DNA from: Methyloversatilis sp.
GTDB lineage: Bacteria > Pseudomonadota > Gammaproteobacteria > Burkholderiales > Rhodocyclaceae
Assembly: GCA_016791045.1 (NCBI GenBank)
Contig: JAEUNO010000030.1
Coordinates: forward strand, 1-64,000
Length of the DNA: 64,000 bases
Direction: 5' to 3'
This document shows, in pieces, positions 18,509 through 30,115 of the stretch. The notes below the pieces were generated by a model that did not search any database, was not told where the DNA came from, and saw nothing but the letters and a program-made list of their open reading frames with translations. The position numbers were made by a program, and so were the translations under genes. Position 1 is the stretch's first letter; each line of letters opens with the position of its first letter.

Positions 18509-18960
18509 TGCGGCTGAATCTGTCGGTGCAGTACGCCTGCGCGCGGGAAGGCTGTCCGCTGCGCACCGATGTGCTGCGCTGGGTGCGTGCCGCACTCGAC
18601 CCGGAGGTCGTGGTGCGCGCCGATATCACGGTGCGCTTCGTCGACGCCGATGAAGGCCGTGCGCTCAATGTCGACTACCGCGGCCGTGACTACGCGACCA
18701 ATGTGCTGTCGTTCCCGTACGAACAGGGTGCGCATCTGGCGGGCGATCTCGTCGTCTGCCAGCCGGTTCTTGCGACCGAGGCGACCGCACAGCACAAGCC
18801 GTTCGCGCAGCATGCGGCCCACCTGATCGTGCATGGCACGCTGCATCTGCAGGGCCGGGACCACGAAACGTCGGACGCCGACGCCGAGGCGATGGAGGCG
18901 GAAGAGCGGCGCATCCTGGCCGGGCTGGGTCTGCCCGATCCGTACGCCGACAGCCGCTGA
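18508..18960 (+). CDS. ybeY: Endoribonuclease YbeY
   Basis: YbeY is a zinc-dependent endoribonuclease needed for 16S rRNA 3' maturation and ribosome quality control. The 150-aa protein has the metal motif [12 protein letters not shown], with ligands H109, H113 and H119. The ATG overlaps the phoH stop by one base. Confidence 0.96.
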   Translation: MRLNLSVQYACAREGCPLRTDVLRWVRAALDPEVVVRADITVRFVDADEGRALNVDYRGRDYATNVLSFPYEQGAHLAGDLVVCQPVLATEATAQHKPFAQHAAHLIVHGTLHLQGRDHETSDADAEAMEAEERRILAGLGLPDPYADSR

Positions 18961-19065
18961 AACCGGGCCTGCGCGGGCGCGCTCGCGGCCTGCGACGCAC
19001 GCCTGACTCGAAACCTGCACGCGGCTCGGGTTACACTTGGGCCGTGTTCGTTCTTCTCTCCCCGC

Positions 19066-19929
19066 ATGGACAGTAGTCCTTCCGCCCCGCATCGCCCGGG
19101 TTTCCTCGAACGGCTGAGCCATCTTCTGATGCGCGAACCGGAAGACCGGGACCAGTTGCTGGCGCTGCTGCACTCCGCCTTCGAACGCAATCTGCTTGAC
19201 GCGGATGCCCTGTCCATCATCGAAGGCGCGCTCCAGGTGTCCGACATGCCGGTGCGCGACGTGATGATTCCGCGCGCCCAGATGGATTGCGTCGACATCG
19301 AAGACCCGCTGGAAAAGATCGTCGACACCGCGCTGCGCACCGCGCACTCGCGTTTCCCGGTCATCGGCGACAACCGCGATGACGTCCTCGGCATCCTGCT
19401 CGCGAAGGATCTGCTGCGTCTGGTGGCCGGCCACGACGACAGCCTGCGCGACATGCTGCGCCCGGCCGTGTTCATCCCGGAATCGAAACGGCTCAACGTG
19501 CTGCTGCGCGAGTTCCGCGCCAGCCGCAACCACATGGCCATCGTGGTCGACGAATACGGCGGCGTGGCGGGTCTGGTGACCATCGAGGACGTGCTGGAAC
19601 AGATCGTCGGCGACATCGAGGACGAGTACGACTTCGACGAGTCGGCCGACAACATCCGGATCGACCAGGCCGGGCGCTATCGCGTCAAGGCGGCGACCGA
19701 GATCGAGGATTTCAACGAGGTTTTCGCGACCGAGTTCGAAGACGACGCCTTCGATACGGTCGGCGGGCTGGTCATCCACCAGCTCGGCCGTCTGCCCAAA
19801 CGTGGCGAAGTCATCCAGCTGCAGGATCTGCGCTTCACCGTGCTGCGCGCCGACAGTCGTCGCGTGCATACGCTGATGGTGGATCGCATCAAGCCGGCCA
19901 CGCCGATCGACGCAGCGCTGGTCGAATGA
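19066..19929 (+). CDS. CorC-like CBS-domain transporter accessory protein
   Basis: A 287-aa cytoplasmic protein with paired CBS domains (about 65-190; VRDVMIPRAQM and IVVDEYGGVAGLVTIEDVLEQIVG) followed by a CorC_HlyC domain (about 200-280). The family is linked to Mg2+/Co2+ export. A 105-bp gap separates it from ybeY; the last 4 bases overlap lnt. Confidence 0.92.
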   Translation: MDSSPSAPHRPGFLERLSHLLMREPEDRDQLLALLHSAFERNLLDADALSIIEGALQVSDMPVRDVMIPRAQMDCVDIEDPLEKIVDTALRTAHSRFPVIGDNRDDVLGILLAKDLLRLVAGHDDSLRDMLRPAVFIPESKRLNVLLREFRASRNHMAIVVDEYGGVAGLVTIEDVLEQIVGDIEDEYDFDESADNIRIDQAGRYRVKAATEIEDFNEVFATEFEDDAFDTVGGLVIHQLGRLPKRGEVIQLQDLRFTVLRADSRRVHTLMVDRIKPATPIDAALVE

Positions 19930-21392
19930 AGCCGGCGGTCAGGCTGGCCGCAGCCGGTGCGGCCGGTCTGCTGGCGGTTGCCGGATTCGCGCCGCTCGGC
20001 CTTTTCCCGCTCCCGCTGCTGTCGCTGGCCACGCTGCTGTGGCTGACCGACCGCTGCGCCCCGCGTGCCGCGGCGCTGACCGGTTTCCTGTTCGGCCTGG
20101 GCTGGTTCCTCGGCGGTGTGTCCTGGGTACATGTCAGCCTGCACGATTTCGGCGGCATGCCGATGGTCATTTCACTGCTCGCCACCTTCCTGTTCTGCGT
20201 CTACCTGTCCTTCTTCCCGGCGGCGGCCTGCGCAGCACAGTGCTGGCTGCGCCCCGGTCGCGTACTGTACGCGCCGCTGTTTGCCGGTCTGTGGGCGCTG
20301 ACCGAATGGCTGCGCGGCACGCTGCTGACCGGGTTCCCGTGGCTGGCCAGCGGCTACGCGCACGCACCGCCCAGCCCGCTTGCAGGGTATGTGCCCGTGT
20401 TCGGCGTGCACGGCGCAGGCTGGGTCGCCGCATTGATTGCCGCCCTGCTCGCGGCGGCGGCGCTGCAGCGGGTGACCTGGCGGCCGGCCGTTGTGTGGCT
20501 GGTGGCGCTGCTGGCCGGTGGCGCGCTGCTCGGCGCCGTTCGCTGGACCGAACCCACCGACCGCACGCTGACCGTGAGCCTGCTGCAGGGCAATGTGCCG
20601 CAAAGCCTGAAGTGGGTGCCGGAACGGCTGCCCGATTCGATGCAGACCTATCTGGAGCTCGCGCGTACCTGGCCGGCCGATCTGGTCGTGCTGCCGGAAA
20701 CCGCGATCCCGGTGCCGTACGACGAAATCGATCCGGCCTGGCTGGCCGAAGTGCAGCGCACCGGCCGCGATGTGCTGATGGGCGCGATCACCATCGGTCG
20801 CGATGGCGATGGAACCGCCCGCTACTTCAACAGCGCGGTCGCACTGGGTCGCGACGATGCGCGCTACAGCAAGTCGCATCTGGTGGCGTTCGGCGAATTC
20901 ACGCCGCCGCTGTTCGCATGGACGCTGTCTCTGCTGTCCATCCCGATGTCCGACTTCGGCCGCGGCGCGGCAGTGCAGCCGCCGCTCGATCTGGCGGGCG
21001 AAAAGGTGGCAGTGAACATCTGCTACGAGGACGTGTTCGGCGAGGAACTGATCGCCGCCGCGCGCGATGCGACGCTGCTGGTCAATGTGTCGAACACCGC
21101 CTGGTTCGGCGATTCGCTGGCACAGCCGCAGCATCTGCAGATCGCGCAACTGCGCGCGCTCGAAATGGGCCGACCCATGCTGCGCGCCACCAATACCGGC
21201 ATGACGGCAGCGATCGGCGCCGACGGTCGCATCATCGCCGCGCTGCCGCCGTTCCAGCGCGCCGGGCTGCGCGTCGAACTGTCCGGGAATCAGGGCCTGA
21301 CGCCCTTCATGCGCTGGGGCAATGCGCCGGTGGTGATCTGCGCGCTGCTGCTGATCGGAGCGGCGATGGTGCGGCGCAAGGCGAGCCGGTAG
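19926..21392 (+). CDS. lnt: Apolipoprotein N-acyltransferase
   Basis: Lnt adds the third acyl chain to lipoproteins at the inner membrane. The 488-aa protein has an N-terminal multi-helix membrane part (about 10-205) and a periplasmic nitrilase-like domain with the catalytic triad E258 (VLPETAIPV), K316 (SKSHLVAFGEF) and C366 (NICYEDVFG). The gene overlaps corC by 4 bp, the usual arrangement. Confidence 0.97.
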   Translation: MKPAVRLAAAGAAGLLAVAGFAPLGLFPLPLLSLATLLWLTDRCAPRAAALTGFLFGLGWFLGGVSWVHVSLHDFGGMPMVISLLATFLFCVYLSFFPAAACAAQCWLRPGRVLYAPLFAGLWALTEWLRGTLLTGFPWLASGYAHAPPSPLAGYVPVFGVHGAGWVAALIAALLAAAALQRVTWRPAVVWLVALLAGGALLGAVRWTEPTDRTLTVSLLQGNVPQSLKWVPERLPDSMQTYLELARTWPADLVVLPETAIPVPYDEIDPAWLAEVQRTGRDVLMGAITIGRDGDGTARYFNSAVALGRDDARYSKSHLVAFGEFTPPLFAWTLSLLSIPMSDFGRGAAVQPPLDLAGEKVAVNICYEDVFGEELIAAARDATLLVNVSNTAWFGDSLAQPQHLQIAQLRALEMGRPMLRATNTGMTAAIGADGRIIAALPPFQRAGLRVELSGNQGLTPFMRWGNAPVVICALLLIGAAMVRRKASR

Positions 21393-21395
21393 AAT
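21390..21395 (+). promoter_or_regulatory. Candidate -10 of the glyQ promoter
   Basis: TAGAAT overlaps the lnt stop codon, 28 bp before the glyQ ATG. No clear -35 is visible. Confidence 0.3.
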
Positions 21396-21422
21396 CCGCG
21401 CTTTCCGATTCGTTCAGTGCCC

Positions 21423-22373
21423 ATGTCCGCCGCACCCACATTCCAGGAAGTCCTGCTGCGTCTGTCCCGCTTCTGGGGTGACCAGAACTGCGCCCTGCTG
21501 CAGCCCTATGACATCGAGGTCGGTGCCGGCACCTTCCACACCGCGACCTTCCTGCGCGCCATCGGCCCCGAGCCCTGGCGCGCCGCCTACGTGCAGCCAT
21601 CGCGCCGCCCGAAGGACGGGCGCTATGGCGAGAACCCGAACCGGCTGCAGCACTATTACCAGTTCCAGGTCGCGCTGAAGCCGTCGCCACCGAACATCCA
21701 GGAGCTGTACATCGACAGCCTGCGTGCACTGGGTCTGGACCCGTCGCAGCACGACATCCGCTTCGTCGAGGACGACTGGGAATCGCCGACGCTCGGCGCC
21801 TGGGGGCTGGGCTGGGAAGTGTGGCTGGACGGCATGGAGGTGACGCAGTTCACCTACTTCCAGGAGGTCGGTTCGATTGCCTGCAAGCCGGTGCTCGGTG
21901 AAATCACCTACGGCGCCGAGCGCCTGGCGATGTATCTGCAGGGCGTCGAGAACGTGTATGACCTGGTGTGGGCGCCGGGCATCCGCTACGGCGACGTCTA
22001 TCATCAGAACGAGGTCGAACAGTCGACCTACAACTTCGAGCACTCGAATGTCGAATGGCTGTTCAGGCAATTCGGCGACTATGAGTCGGAAGCGAAGCGC
22101 CTGATCGAGATCGGTCTGCCGCTGCCCGGTTACGAAATGGTCATGAAGGCGTCGCACAGCTTCAACCTGCTCGATGCGCGCGGCGCGATTTCGGTCACCG
22201 AGCGTGCCGCCTACATCGGTCGCGTGCGTGCGCTGGCGCGACTGGTGGCGCAGGCCTACTACGCGTCGCGCGAGCAGCGCGGCTTTCCGATGGCCGACCT
22301 GACGAGCCCGCGCCTGCGCGCGCTGCTGGGCGAGGAAGAGTGCAGCCGCATCGAAGCGCTGCGCGCCGCCTGA
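21423..22373 (+). CDS. glyQ: Glycyl-tRNA synthetase alpha subunit
   Basis: GlyQ is the catalytic alpha subunit of the bacterial alpha2beta2 enzyme. The 316-aa product contains the typical [28 protein letters not shown] start (residues about 7-30) and the motifs [18 protein letters not shown] and [16 protein letters not shown] chose the ATG at 21423; a GTG two codons earlier is possible. The beta subunit follows after 51 bp. Confidence 0.97.
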   Translation: MSAAPTFQEVLLRLSRFWGDQNCALLQPYDIEVGAGTFHTATFLRAIGPEPWRAAYVQPSRRPKDGRYGENPNRLQHYYQFQVALKPSPPNIQELYIDSLRALGLDPSQHDIRFVEDDWESPTLGAWGLGWEVWLDGMEVTQFTYFQEVGSIACKPVLGEITYGAERLAMYLQGVENVYDLVWAPGIRYGDVYHQNEVEQSTYNFEHSNVEWLFRQFGDYESEAKRLIEIGLPLPGYEMVMKASHSFNLLDARGAISVTERAAYIGRVRALARLVAQAYYASREQRGFPMADLTSPRLRALLGEEECSRIEALRAA

Positions 22374-22424
22374 TCACCGATTGCTTCGACGCCGCCGGTC
22401 ATGGCGGCTGATTCTGGACTGATT

Positions 22425-24530
22425 ATGCACGCCACATTACTGGTCGAACTGCTGACCGAAGAGTTGCCGCCGAAAGCGCTGTCGCGACTGGGCGAAGTGT
22501 TCGCCGACGGCGTGTTCAAGGCGCTGGTCGAGCGCAAGTTGGTCGCCGCCGATGCGCGCATGGACCGCTACGCCAGTCCGCGCAGGCTGGCACTCACATT
22601 GCAGAACGTGACCGACCGCGCGCCCGACGCCGTGGTCGACGAAAAGCTGATGCCGGTGGCCGTCGCGCTCGACGCCGATGGCCGGCCGACACCGGCATTG
22701 CTGAAGAAGCTGCAGGCGAAGAACATCCCGGCCGAGGCGCTGCCGCAGTTCACGCGCCGGATGGATGGCAAGAGCGAAACGTTGTTCCACGCGATGACAG
22801 TGCCAGGCGCTGCGCTCGATGACGTGCTCGCCGGCATCGTGCTCGACGCGTTGAAGAAGCTGCCGATTCCGAAGCTGATGCGCTGGTCCGACTGCGACTT
22901 CCAGTTCGTCCGTCCGGTGCACGGACTCGTCATGCTGCATGGCGACCGCATCGTGCCGGGCCAGGCTTTCGGTCACGCGTCCGGCCGCAGCACGCGCGGC
23001 CACCGCTTCATGGGCGAGGGCGAGGTGACGCTGGCGGGCGCTGACGAGTATGCCCGCACGCTGTATGAGCGCGGTTCGGTCATGGCGTCGTTCGAGGCGC
23101 GCCGCGCGCTCATCACGCAGAAGCTGGCCCAGGCCTGCGCTGCGCTGGGTGAGGGCGTGCATCACGTCGATGACGCGGCGCTGATCGACGAAGTGACGGC
23201 GCTGGTCGAGTATCCGGTCGTCTACGTCGCCCAGTTCGAACCGGAGTTCCTGGCGGTTCCGCAGGAATGCCTCATCCTGACGATGAAGGCGAACCAGAAG
23301 TACTTCCCGCTGCTCGACGCCTCGGGAAAGCTACTCAACCGCTTTCTCGTCGTGTCCAACATGCAGGTGGCCGATGCGCACAACATCGTATCGGGCAACG
23401 AGCGCGTGGTGCGCGCCCGCCTGTCCGATGCGCGCTTCTTCTTCGAGCAGGACAAGAAGACGCCGCTGGCCGGACGCATCACGAAGATGGAGTCGGTGGT
23501 CTATCACAACCGCCTCGGCAGCCAGTTCGACCGTGTCATGCGCATCCAGCGGCTGGCGACGGAAATCGCACATCTGCTCGATGCCGACGTGATGGCAACA
23601 GCGCGCGCCGCACTGCTGGCTAAGGCTGACCTGATGACCGACATGGTGGGCGAGTTTCCCGAGCTGCAGGGCGTCATGGGACGCTATTACGCGCAGCATG
23701 ACGGCGAAACCGACGCGGTGTCGGCGGCGGTCGAACAGCACTATCGCCCGCGGTTTGCCGGCGATGCGCTGCCGCAGGGCGACGTCGCCTGCGCGGTATC
23801 GCTGGCCGACAAGATCGATGCGCTGGTCGGCTTCTTCGGCATCGGCCAGATTCCGACCGGCGACAAGGATCCGTTCGCGCTGCGTCGCGCCGCACTGGGC
23901 GTGCTGCGCATCCTGATGGAAGCATCGCTGCCGCTCGATCTCGGTCAGCTGGTGCAGGTCGCTGCCGGCGGCTTCCGCGCCGGCCAGATCGGTGCCGGCG
24001 AAACCACCGGGTTCGCCGCGCAGCTGCTCGATTTCATGCAGGAGCGACTGCGCAACCTGCTCAGGGATGGCGGCCACGACGCGCGCGCAATCGATGCCGT
24101 ACTGGCGCTCAAGCCCACGCGCATCGATCTGGTGCCAGCCAAGCTTGCCGCCGTGGTTGCGTTCTCCGAACTGGCCGAGGCGCAGTCGCTCGCAGCGGCC
24201 AACAAGCGCATCGTGAACATCCTGAAGAAGGCGGGCGAGGTCGGCGACATCATCGATCCGGCGCTGTTCGCGGTAGATGCCGAGGTCGAACTGAACCATG
24301 CGCTGAGCACGGCGAACATGATGGCGCATCAGCATGTAGAACGTGGCAACTACGCTGGCGCACTGAGCGCGCTGGCGATGCTGCGTGCACCGGTTGATCG
24401 TTTTTTCGACGACGTCATGGTGAACGATGACGATGTGGCCGTGCGTGCCAACCGGCTTGCGCTGCTCGGTCAGCTGGCCGCGGCGATGAACGCCGTGGCG
24501 GACATTTCGCGGCTCGAACTGAAAGACTGA
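22425..24530 (+). CDS. glyS: Glycyl-tRNA synthetase beta subunit
   Basis: GlyS provides tRNA binding for the alpha2beta2 glycyl-tRNA synthetase. The 701-aa product has the family length and begins [15 protein letters not shown], with the HD-type metal-binding region and an anticodon-binding DALR-like C-terminus ([19 protein letters not shown]). The ATG at 22425 fits the family better than the one at 22401. Confidence 0.97.
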   Translation: MHATLLVELLTEELPPKALSRLGEVFADGVFKALVERKLVAADARMDRYASPRRLALTLQNVTDRAPDAVVDEKLMPVAVALDADGRPTPALLKKLQAKNIPAEALPQFTRRMDGKSETLFHAMTVPGAALDDVLAGIVLDALKKLPIPKLMRWSDCDFQFVRPVHGLVMLHGDRIVPGQAFGHASGRSTRGHRFMGEGEVTLAGADEYARTLYERGSVMASFEARRALITQKLAQACAALGEGVHHVDDAALIDEVTALVEYPVVYVAQFEPEFLAVPQECLILTMKANQKYFPLLDASGKLLNRFLVVSNMQVADAHNIVSGNERVVRARLSDARFFFEQDKKTPLAGRITKMESVVYHNRLGSQFDRVMRIQRLATEIAHLLDADVMATARAALLAKADLMTDMVGEFPELQGVMGRYYAQHDGETDAVSAAVEQHYRPRFAGDALPQGDVACAVSLADKIDALVGFFGIGQIPTGDKDPFALRRAALGVLRILMEASLPLDLGQLVQVAAGGFRAGQIGAGETTGFAAQLLDFMQERLRNLLRDGGHDARAIDAVLALKPTRIDLVPAKLAAVVAFSELAEAQSLAAANKRIVNILKKAGEVGDIIDPALFAVDAEVELNHALSTANMMAHQHVERGNYAGALSALAMLRAPVDRFFDDVMVNDDDVAVRANRLALLGQLAAAMNAVADISRLELKD

Positions 24531-24533
24531 CGG

Positions 24534-25076
24534 ATGAAGCTGATCATCCTCGACCGCGACGGCGTCATCAACTACGACTCCGACCAGTTCATCAAGTCGC
24601 CGCAGGAGTGGCGACCGATAGAAGGTTCGCTCGAAGCGATCGCGCTGCTGAACCAGTTCGGCTGGCGCGTCGTGGTGGCGACCAACCAGTCGGGCGTCGG
24701 TCGCGGTTTGTTCGACATGGACACACTGGCCGCGATCCACGACAAGATGCACCGCTCGCTCGCCCAGAGCGGCGGGCGCATCGACGCCATCTTCTTCTGT
24801 CCGCATGCGGCCGATTCCAAGTGCGCCTGCCGCAAGCCCAAGCCGGGCATGCTGCTGGAGATCGCCAGTCGCTTCAACGTTGATCTGGCCGACGTGCCGG
24901 TGGTCGGTGACAGCCTGCGCGACCTGCAGGCTGCCGATGCGGCCGGCGCGCAACCGGTGCTGGTGCGCACCGGCAAGGGCACCAGGACCGAAGCCGATCC
25001 GGCGCTGCCGCGCGGCGCCCGGATCTATGACAATCTGGCCGCCATGGTGCGCGCACTCACGGTGACTGCCGACTGA
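24534..25076 (+). CDS. gmhB: D-glycero-beta-D-manno-heptose 1,7-bisphosphate 7-phosphatase
   Basis: A HAD-family phosphatase for ADP-heptose synthesis in LPS inner-core biogenesis. The 180-aa protein has the nucleophile motif LDRDG (D7, D9) and the GmhB zinc site C89-H91-C97-C99 in CPHAADSKCAC. It sits between glyS and an acyltransferase, the common betaproteobacterial order. Confidence 0.95.
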   Translation: MKLIILDRDGVINYDSDQFIKSPQEWRPIEGSLEAIALLNQFGWRVVVATNQSGVGRGLFDMDTLAAIHDKMHRSLAQSGGRIDAIFFCPHAADSKCACRKPKPGMLLEIASRFNVDLADVPVVGDSLRDLQAADAAGAQPVLVRTGKGTRTEADPALPRGARIYDNLAAMVRALTVTAD

Positions 25077-25819
25077 TGACCTTCGTTCGCTCCGTCCTGT
25101 TCTTCCTGTTCCTCGCCGTCATCACGCCACCGTTCTCGCTGATCGCCATCCTGGTGCGACCGCTGCCGCCGCGTGTTCGCTACCGCATCATCGGCGCCTG
25201 GACGCGCCTCACGATGTTCGCGCTGCGCGTCATCGTGGGCCTGAACTACCGCGTCATCGGCCGCGAGAATCTGCCCTCCCACAGTGCGGTCGTGCTGTGC
25301 AAGCACCAATCGGCGTGGGAGACGTTGAGCCTGCAGGTGATCCTGCCGCGCGTCGCCTTCGTGTTCAAGAAGGAGTTGCTGCGCATTCCCTTCTTCGGCT
25401 GGGGGCTGGGCTGCATGCCGATGATCGCGATCGACCGCTCGGCCGGCAAGGACGCGCTGGCGCAGGTCGAGGAGCAGGGCCGCACCCTGCTCGAACAGGG
25501 ATTCTGGGTGACCGTTTTTCCGGAAGGCACACGCATGCCACCCGGGCAGACACGACGCTACAAGGTCGGCGGCGCGCGGCTTGCGCAGGTGACCGGTGCG
25601 CCCGTGGTGCCGATCGCGCACAATGCGGGCGACTACTGGAAGCGCAATGCCTTTCTGAAGTATCCGGGCGAGATCGTCGTGAGCATCGGCCCCCCGATCG
25701 CGACACAGGGCTTGACGACCGAACAGATCAACGGGCACGCTCAGGTCTGGATCGAAAGTGAAATGCGTCGACTTTTTCCGCATCACTATGAAGCCGAACA
25801 CCTGTCCGCAGCAGCTTGA
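25076..25819 (+). CDS. plsC: 1-acyl-sn-glycerol-3-phosphate acyltransferase (PlsC family)
   Basis: This enzyme makes phosphatidic acid in the membrane. The 247-aa protein has an N-terminal membrane segment (about 4-30), the HX4D-box region with KHQSAWE (the usual Asp is Glu, a known variant) and FPEGTR. The ATG overlaps the gmhB stop by one base. The next gene starts inside its 3' end. Confidence 0.93.
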   Translation: MTFVRSVLFFLFLAVITPPFSLIAILVRPLPPRVRYRIIGAWTRLTMFALRVIVGLNYRVIGRENLPSHSAVVLCKHQSAWETLSLQVILPRVAFVFKKELLRIPFFGWGLGCMPMIAIDRSAGKDALAQVEEQGRTLLEQGFWVTVFPEGTRMPPGQTRRYKVGGARLAQVTGAPVVPIAHNAGDYWKRNAFLKYPGEIVVSIGPPIATQGLTTEQINGHAQVWIESEMRRLFPHHYEAEHLSAAA

Positions 25820-26567
25820 GTTGGCCCTCGATACGCCGGAACATGCCGCGCCGCCGCCGCTGCGCGGGCGTCATATCGTGCTTGGGCAGCAGATCGTCGA
25901 GTACGCGCTGCGTCGTTCTCGTCGCCGCTCGATCGGATTTTCGATCGGCGAATCCGGGCTGCGCGTGACCGCGCCGCACTGGGTGACGCTGCCGCAGATC
26001 GAGGAGGCGCTGCGCGAGAAGCAGCGCTGGATCTTCACCAAACTGGGCGAAGTGCGCGCGCGCCGCGCGCCGGTGCGCACCGACTGGCGCGATGGTGCCC
26101 GACTGCCCTGGCTGGGCGGTCATGTGACGCTGCGGCTCGGCGATACCTGCGCCCGGCCGATGATCGACGACGACATGCTGCGCCTGCCTCTGCCGGCCGA
26201 TGCCGACCACGACCGCGTGCGCGACGCGGTATGTGCCTTCCTGCAGCGTGAAGCGCTGACGCGCTTCACGCAACGTGCGACCGAACTGGGTGCGCGCATC
26301 GGTGTGTCGCCCTCCCGCGTCATGCTCAGTTCGGCCAACACGCTGTGGGGCACGTGTACTGCGCAGGGCGTGATCCGTCTGAACTGGCGCCTCATCCACT
26401 TCTCGCCGGCGATGATCGACTACGTGATCGCACACGAGCTGGCGCATCTGAAGGAACTGAATCACTCGCGCGCCTTCTGGGATACCGTGGCGCTGATCCT
26501 GCCCGGCTTCGAAGCCGCGCGACGCGAACTGCGCACCCAGCATCCGGGTCGCATCGTTGCCCACTGA
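25788..26567 (+). CDS. YgjP-like (DUF45) zinc metallopeptidase
   Basis: A 259-aa protein of the M48-like YgjP/DUF45 family, with the gluzincin motif [16 protein letters not shown] (H216, E217, H220) near the C-terminus. Such proteins are predicted metal-dependent hydrolases of unknown substrate. The ATG at 25788 overlaps the 3' end of plsC by 32 bp; a start at 25758 is possible. Conserved neighbour of plsC in related genomes. Confidence 0.9.
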   Translation: MKPNTCPQQLELALDTPEHAAPPPLRGRHIVLGQQIVEYALRRSRRRSIGFSIGESGLRVTAPHWVTLPQIEEALREKQRWIFTKLGEVRARRAPVRTDWRDGARLPWLGGHVTLRLGDTCARPMIDDDMLRLPLPADADHDRVRDAVCAFLQREALTRFTQRATELGARIGVSPSRVMLSSANTLWGTCTAQGVIRLNWRLIHFSPAMIDYVIAHELAHLKELNHSRAFWDTVALILPGFEAARRELRTQHPGRIVAH

Positions 26568-26592
26568 ACCGTCCAAACTGCGAGGTCACATC

Positions 26593-26991
26593 ATGAGAAT
26601 CCTGCACACCATGCTGCGCGTCGGCCAGCTCGACCGCTCGATCGAGTTCTACACCAAGGTGCTCGGCATGCGGCTGCTGCGCCGGCAGGACTATCCGGAC
26701 GGAAAGTTCACGCTTGCCTTCATCGGGTACCAGGACGAATCCGAAGGCGCCGTGCTGGAACTGACCCATAACTGGGACACCGACGCCTACGAGATGGGCA
26801 ACGCCTACGGCCACATCGCGCTGGAGGTCGATGACGCCTATGCCACCTGTGATCAGGTCCGGGCACTGGGGGGTCGCGTGGTGCGCGAGGCCGGTCCGAT
26901 GAAGCACGGCACGACCGTGATCGCCTTCGTCGAGGACCCGGACGGCTACAAGATCGAGTTCATCCAGCGCGGCACGTCGGGCGCCTGCTGA
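26593..26991 (+). CDS. gloA: Lactoylglutathione lyase (glyoxalase I)
   Basis: GloA converts the methylglyoxal-glutathione adduct to S-lactoylglutathione. The 132-aa protein carries the metal ligands H5, E56, H74 and E122 at the same positions as the E. coli enzyme (from memory). The ATG at 26593 fits the family start ([20 protein letters not shown]). Confidence 0.96.
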   Translation: MRILHTMLRVGQLDRSIEFYTKVLGMRLLRRQDYPDGKFTLAFIGYQDESEGAVLELTHNWDTDAYEMGNAYGHIALEVDDAYATCDQVRALGGRVVREAGPMKHGTTVIAFVEDPDGYKIEFIQRGTSGAC

Positions 26992-27004
26992 AGCCAGACT
27001 TCGT

Positions 27005-30000
27005 TCACGCGACCTTGCGCGCCGCCTGCTGTGCGGCGCGCAGTTCGGCCGCCAGTGCTTCGGTTTCGTCGACCAGCTGTTCCACCCACGCGGCACACTG
27101 CGGGTCTTCTGACGGCGTGCCGCTGCCCCCGCGTTCCAGTTGAGCGGCAATGCCGCTCGCCCGGGTGGCGCCGAAGTTGCGCACGATGCCCTTCACTGTA
27201 TGCGCATGCGTCGCCAGTTCTTCACGCGTGCCGCCGGCGAATGCCTGTACCAGCGCGTCCAGGGTGCTGCGGTAGTCGCGCAGGAACAGCGTGATGATGT
27301 CGTGCATCAGAGCCTCGTCGCCGCCGAGGTTGCCGAGCATGAACAGGCGGTCGAACCGTGATTCGGCCGCGGACGCATCCGGCGGGCCGCCGAAAGATGA
27401 TGCTGCGGATGGACCGAGTGCTTCGTCCAGCGCGCGCAGCAGGGCCGGTACCTGTACCGGCTTCGATACGTAGCCGTCCATGCCGGCTTCGATGCATTTT
27501 TCGCGGTCGCCGGCCATTGCGTGAGCGGTCATCGCGACGATGGGCGTGTGCCGCTGGCCGTCCTGGGCGCGGATGTGCCGCGTTGCTTCGAAGCCGCCCA
27601 TCTGCGGCATCTGCACATCCATCAGGATCACATCGAAGCGTCGCTGTGCGGCCAGTGCCACGGCTTCGATACCGTTGGCGGCCAGTTCGACGTGATGGCC
27701 GAGCCGTTCCAGCAGACGCAGCGCGAGCGTCTGATTGATCGGGTTGTCTTCGGCCAGCAGGATGTTCAGCGGGCGATTGTCGCGCAGCGCGCCAGTTGGA
27801 TCGGACGGCATGCCGGCCGGTGTGTCGGGACGCATGCCGGGTACGGCCATCAGTGCATCAAGCAGCTGCGCCGCCTGAACCGGCCGCGAGATCAGGCTGT
27901 TCACGCCGGCCGGCACGGTCTGCGCTTCGGGCGCTGCGCCGTCATGCAGCACGATGATGGGTAGCTCCGGGCTGTATTCGCCGCCCAGCGTATGCACCAG
28001 CGCCCAATCGTCGCGACGGGCAATCTCCAGGTCGATCAGCAGTGCCTGGAAGCAGCGCGCCTCGGTCTCTGCCGACACGATGGCGCCGATGCCGGCGTCG
28101 AGATCGGCGCACAGCTTCGGTACGACATGCCAGTGCGCAAGGCTGGCCGCCAGATCCTCGCGCGCAGCGGCGTCCGGCTCAATGACCAGCACCGACATGT
28201 TGTCGAGCGAGCGGGTATCGAGTTGTGCAAGTTCACTGCCGAGGGCGCGCGGAAAGCGGGCGGTGAAATGGAAGGTCGAGCCTTCGCCCGGTGTGCTTGT
28301 GACGCCTATCGTGCCGTCCATGCGCTGCACGAGGCGCGTACATATGGCCAGTCCGAGGCCGGTGCCGCCGAACTTGCGCGTGGTCGAGGTATCCGCCTGC
28401 GAGAAGGCGTCGAAGATCAGGGTCTGCTTGTCGAGCGGAATGCCGATCCCGGTGTCGCGAACGGCAAAGCGCAAGCCCTGACTCTCCGGCGTCAGCTCGT
28501 CCAGCGTGACGGAGACGTCCACCTGGCCGCGTTCGGTGAACTTCAGTGCGTTCGACAGCAGGTTGGTCAGTACCTGACGCAGCCGCATCGGGTCACCCAG
28601 CACCGCGTCCGCCACAGCAGGATCGATGTGGCAGCGCAACTGCACCGGCTTGCCCGGTTTCGGCCGCAGGGTGCGCACGACGCCACCGATGACGTCACGC
28701 AGGCTGAACGGAATCTGTTCGAAGTCCAGGTGGCCGGCTTCGATCTTGGAAAAGTCGAGGATGTCATCGATCAGTGTCAGCAACGCGTCGGAGGACTGTT
28801 TCACCAGGCCGAGGTATTCGCGCTGTTCGGCGGTCAGGTCGGTGTCGAGCGCCAGTTCCGTCATGCCCATGATGGCGTTCATCGGCGTGCGGATTTCGTG
28901 GCTCATGTTTGCGAGGAAGTCGCTTTTGGCGCGGTTGGCCGCTTCGGCGGCGTCGCGCGCGTGCATGATCTGTTCCTGTATCGCCTTGCGTTCGCTGATG
29001 TCCGACACGAAGGCCGTGAACAGCGTGCGCCCCTTCATCTGTGACGCGGTGATCGCCAGTTCGGCCGGGAAGAGGCTGCCGTCCTTGCGGCACAGATCAA
29101 GCTGCAGGTGATGACCGATGACGGCGTCGAAGCGCCGGCCCAGCCAGTTCACCAGATCCGTTTCGTCGCGTTCGCGCTGACTGCGCGTGACCAGCAGTTC
29201 GATCACCGGCCGTTGCCTCGCCTCGGTCAGCGTCCAGCCGAGCATGCGCTCGGCCGCCGGGTTGTACTCGATGACGTTGCCGAAGGTGTCGAAGGTGATC
29301 ACCGCGTCGATCGCGGCACTCATGATGGCGCCGGTGTGTGCCTCGCTTTCGGCCAGCGCGCTGCGCTGGTCGTACAGGCTCAGCGATGCCCAGTTCAGTG
29401 CCTGCGCCAAGCGGTCGGTTTCGAGCGAACCGGTGCCTGCCGGCAGCGTTTCGCCGGTCGCACGGTCGAGTCGCTCGGCAAAGTCGGTGCACCGCTGCAG
29501 TGCGGCCAGCGGGCGGCGCAGCAGAACGTGCAGGGCGACGATGCCGATCAGCATGGCGATCAGGCCATGCAGCAGGCTGTCAGCCAGAATGTGCTGCCAC
29601 ACCTCGCGTGCTTCGGCGTTGTCCGTTTCGGTACGCAGCCAGCGCAGGCCGCTTTCGCCGGCCAGCGGGACCCAGCTGACGACGCGCGTCTGACTGCCGC
29701 CGCCGGTGCGGCTTCCGCTCACCGACAGGGTGCGGACTTCGGGCTGCGGTGTCGCCGGTGGCGCTTCGAACAGGATCGGAGCGGTGTGCACCCAGCCCGG
29801 TCCGGCGTCATGCCGGAATGCCGCCAGCGTGGCGCCGTCCTTGCTGATCAGAGCCGCGCCTTGCAGGCGGGTGTCGCCGGGCAGCCGCTGCAGGAGGTTG
29901 CCCCGGTCGAGACGGGTGGACTGCTGGATCCTTTCGCCGATCACGCGTGTTTCGGCCAGCGCATTGCGGTGCACTTGCTGCAGTGTCTGTTGCGACTGTT

Positions 30001-30112
30001 CGTGTGCGGTGTAGAGCGCATTGCCGACGACGCTGATGCAGAACACCAGTGCAAACAGCCCCGCGATGCGCTGCAGCAGACGCCCGCCACCTGGAGTCAG
30101 TGCGTCATCCAT
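27005..30112 (-). CDS. Hybrid sensor histidine kinase/response regulator with Hpt domain
   Basis: A 1035-aa membrane signalling protein. In order: membrane helix 1 (about 15-34), an extracytoplasmic sensor (35-178), helix 2 (about 180-197), a HAMP-like linker, PAS domain (about 258-376), HisKA with H405 ([14 protein letters not shown]), HATPase with GTGLGLAI (about 583-590), a first receiver (about 640-755) and a second receiver with D832 (LMDVQMP), and a C-terminal Hpt domain with H971 (HAHTVKG). The first receiver looks degenerate: it keeps D694 but has Arg where the conserved Lys normally lies (ISRPV). Three bases separate it from the HD-GYP regulator upstream, its probable partner. Confidence 0.95.
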   Translation of the reverse strand: MDDALTPGGGRLLQRIAGLFALVFCISVVGNALYTAHEQSQQTLQQVHRNALAETRVIGERIQQSTRLDRGNLLQRLPGDTRLQGAALISKDGATLAAFRHDAGPGWVHTAPILFEAPPATPQPEVRTLSVSGSRTGGGSQTRVVSWVPLAGESGLRWLRTETDNAEAREVWQHILADSLLHGLIAMLIGIVALHVLLRRPLAALQRCTDFAERLDRATGETLPAGTGSLETDRLAQALNWASLSLYDQRSALAESEAHTGAIMSAAIDAVITFDTFGNVIEYNPAAERMLGWTLTEARQRPVIELLVTRSQRERDETDLVNWLGRRFDAVIGHHLQLDLCRKDGSLFPAELAITASQMKGRTLFTAFVSDISERKAIQEQIMHARDAAEAANRAKSDFLANMSHEIRTPMNAIMGMTELALDTDLTAEQREYLGLVKQSSDALLTLIDDILDFSKIEAGHLDFEQIPFSLRDVIGGVVRTLRPKPGKPVQLRCHIDPAVADAVLGDPMRLRQVLTNLLSNALKFTERGQVDVSVTLDELTPESQGLRFAVRDTGIGIPLDKQTLIFDAFSQADTSTTRKFGGTGLGLAICTRLVQRMDGTIGVTSTPGEGSTFHFTARFPRALGSELAQLDTRSLDNMSVLVIEPDAAAREDLAASLAHWHVVPKLCADLDAGIGAIVSAETEARCFQALLIDLEIARRDDWALVHTLGGEYSPELPIIVLHDGAAPEAQTVPAGVNSLISRPVQAAQLLDALMAVPGMRPDTPAGMPSDPTGALRDNRPLNILLAEDNPINQTLALRLLERLGHHVELAANGIEAVALAAQRRFDVILMDVQMPQMGGFEATRHIRAQDGQRHTPIVAMTAHAMAGDREKCIEAGMDGYVSKPVQVPALLRALDEALGPSAASSFGGPPDASAAESRFDRLFMLGNLGGDEALMHDIITLFLRDYRSTLDALVQAFAGGTREELATHAHTVKGIVRNFGATRASGIAAQLERGGSGTPSEDPQCAAWVEQLVDETEALAAELRAAQQAARKVA

Positions 30113-30115
30113 GGC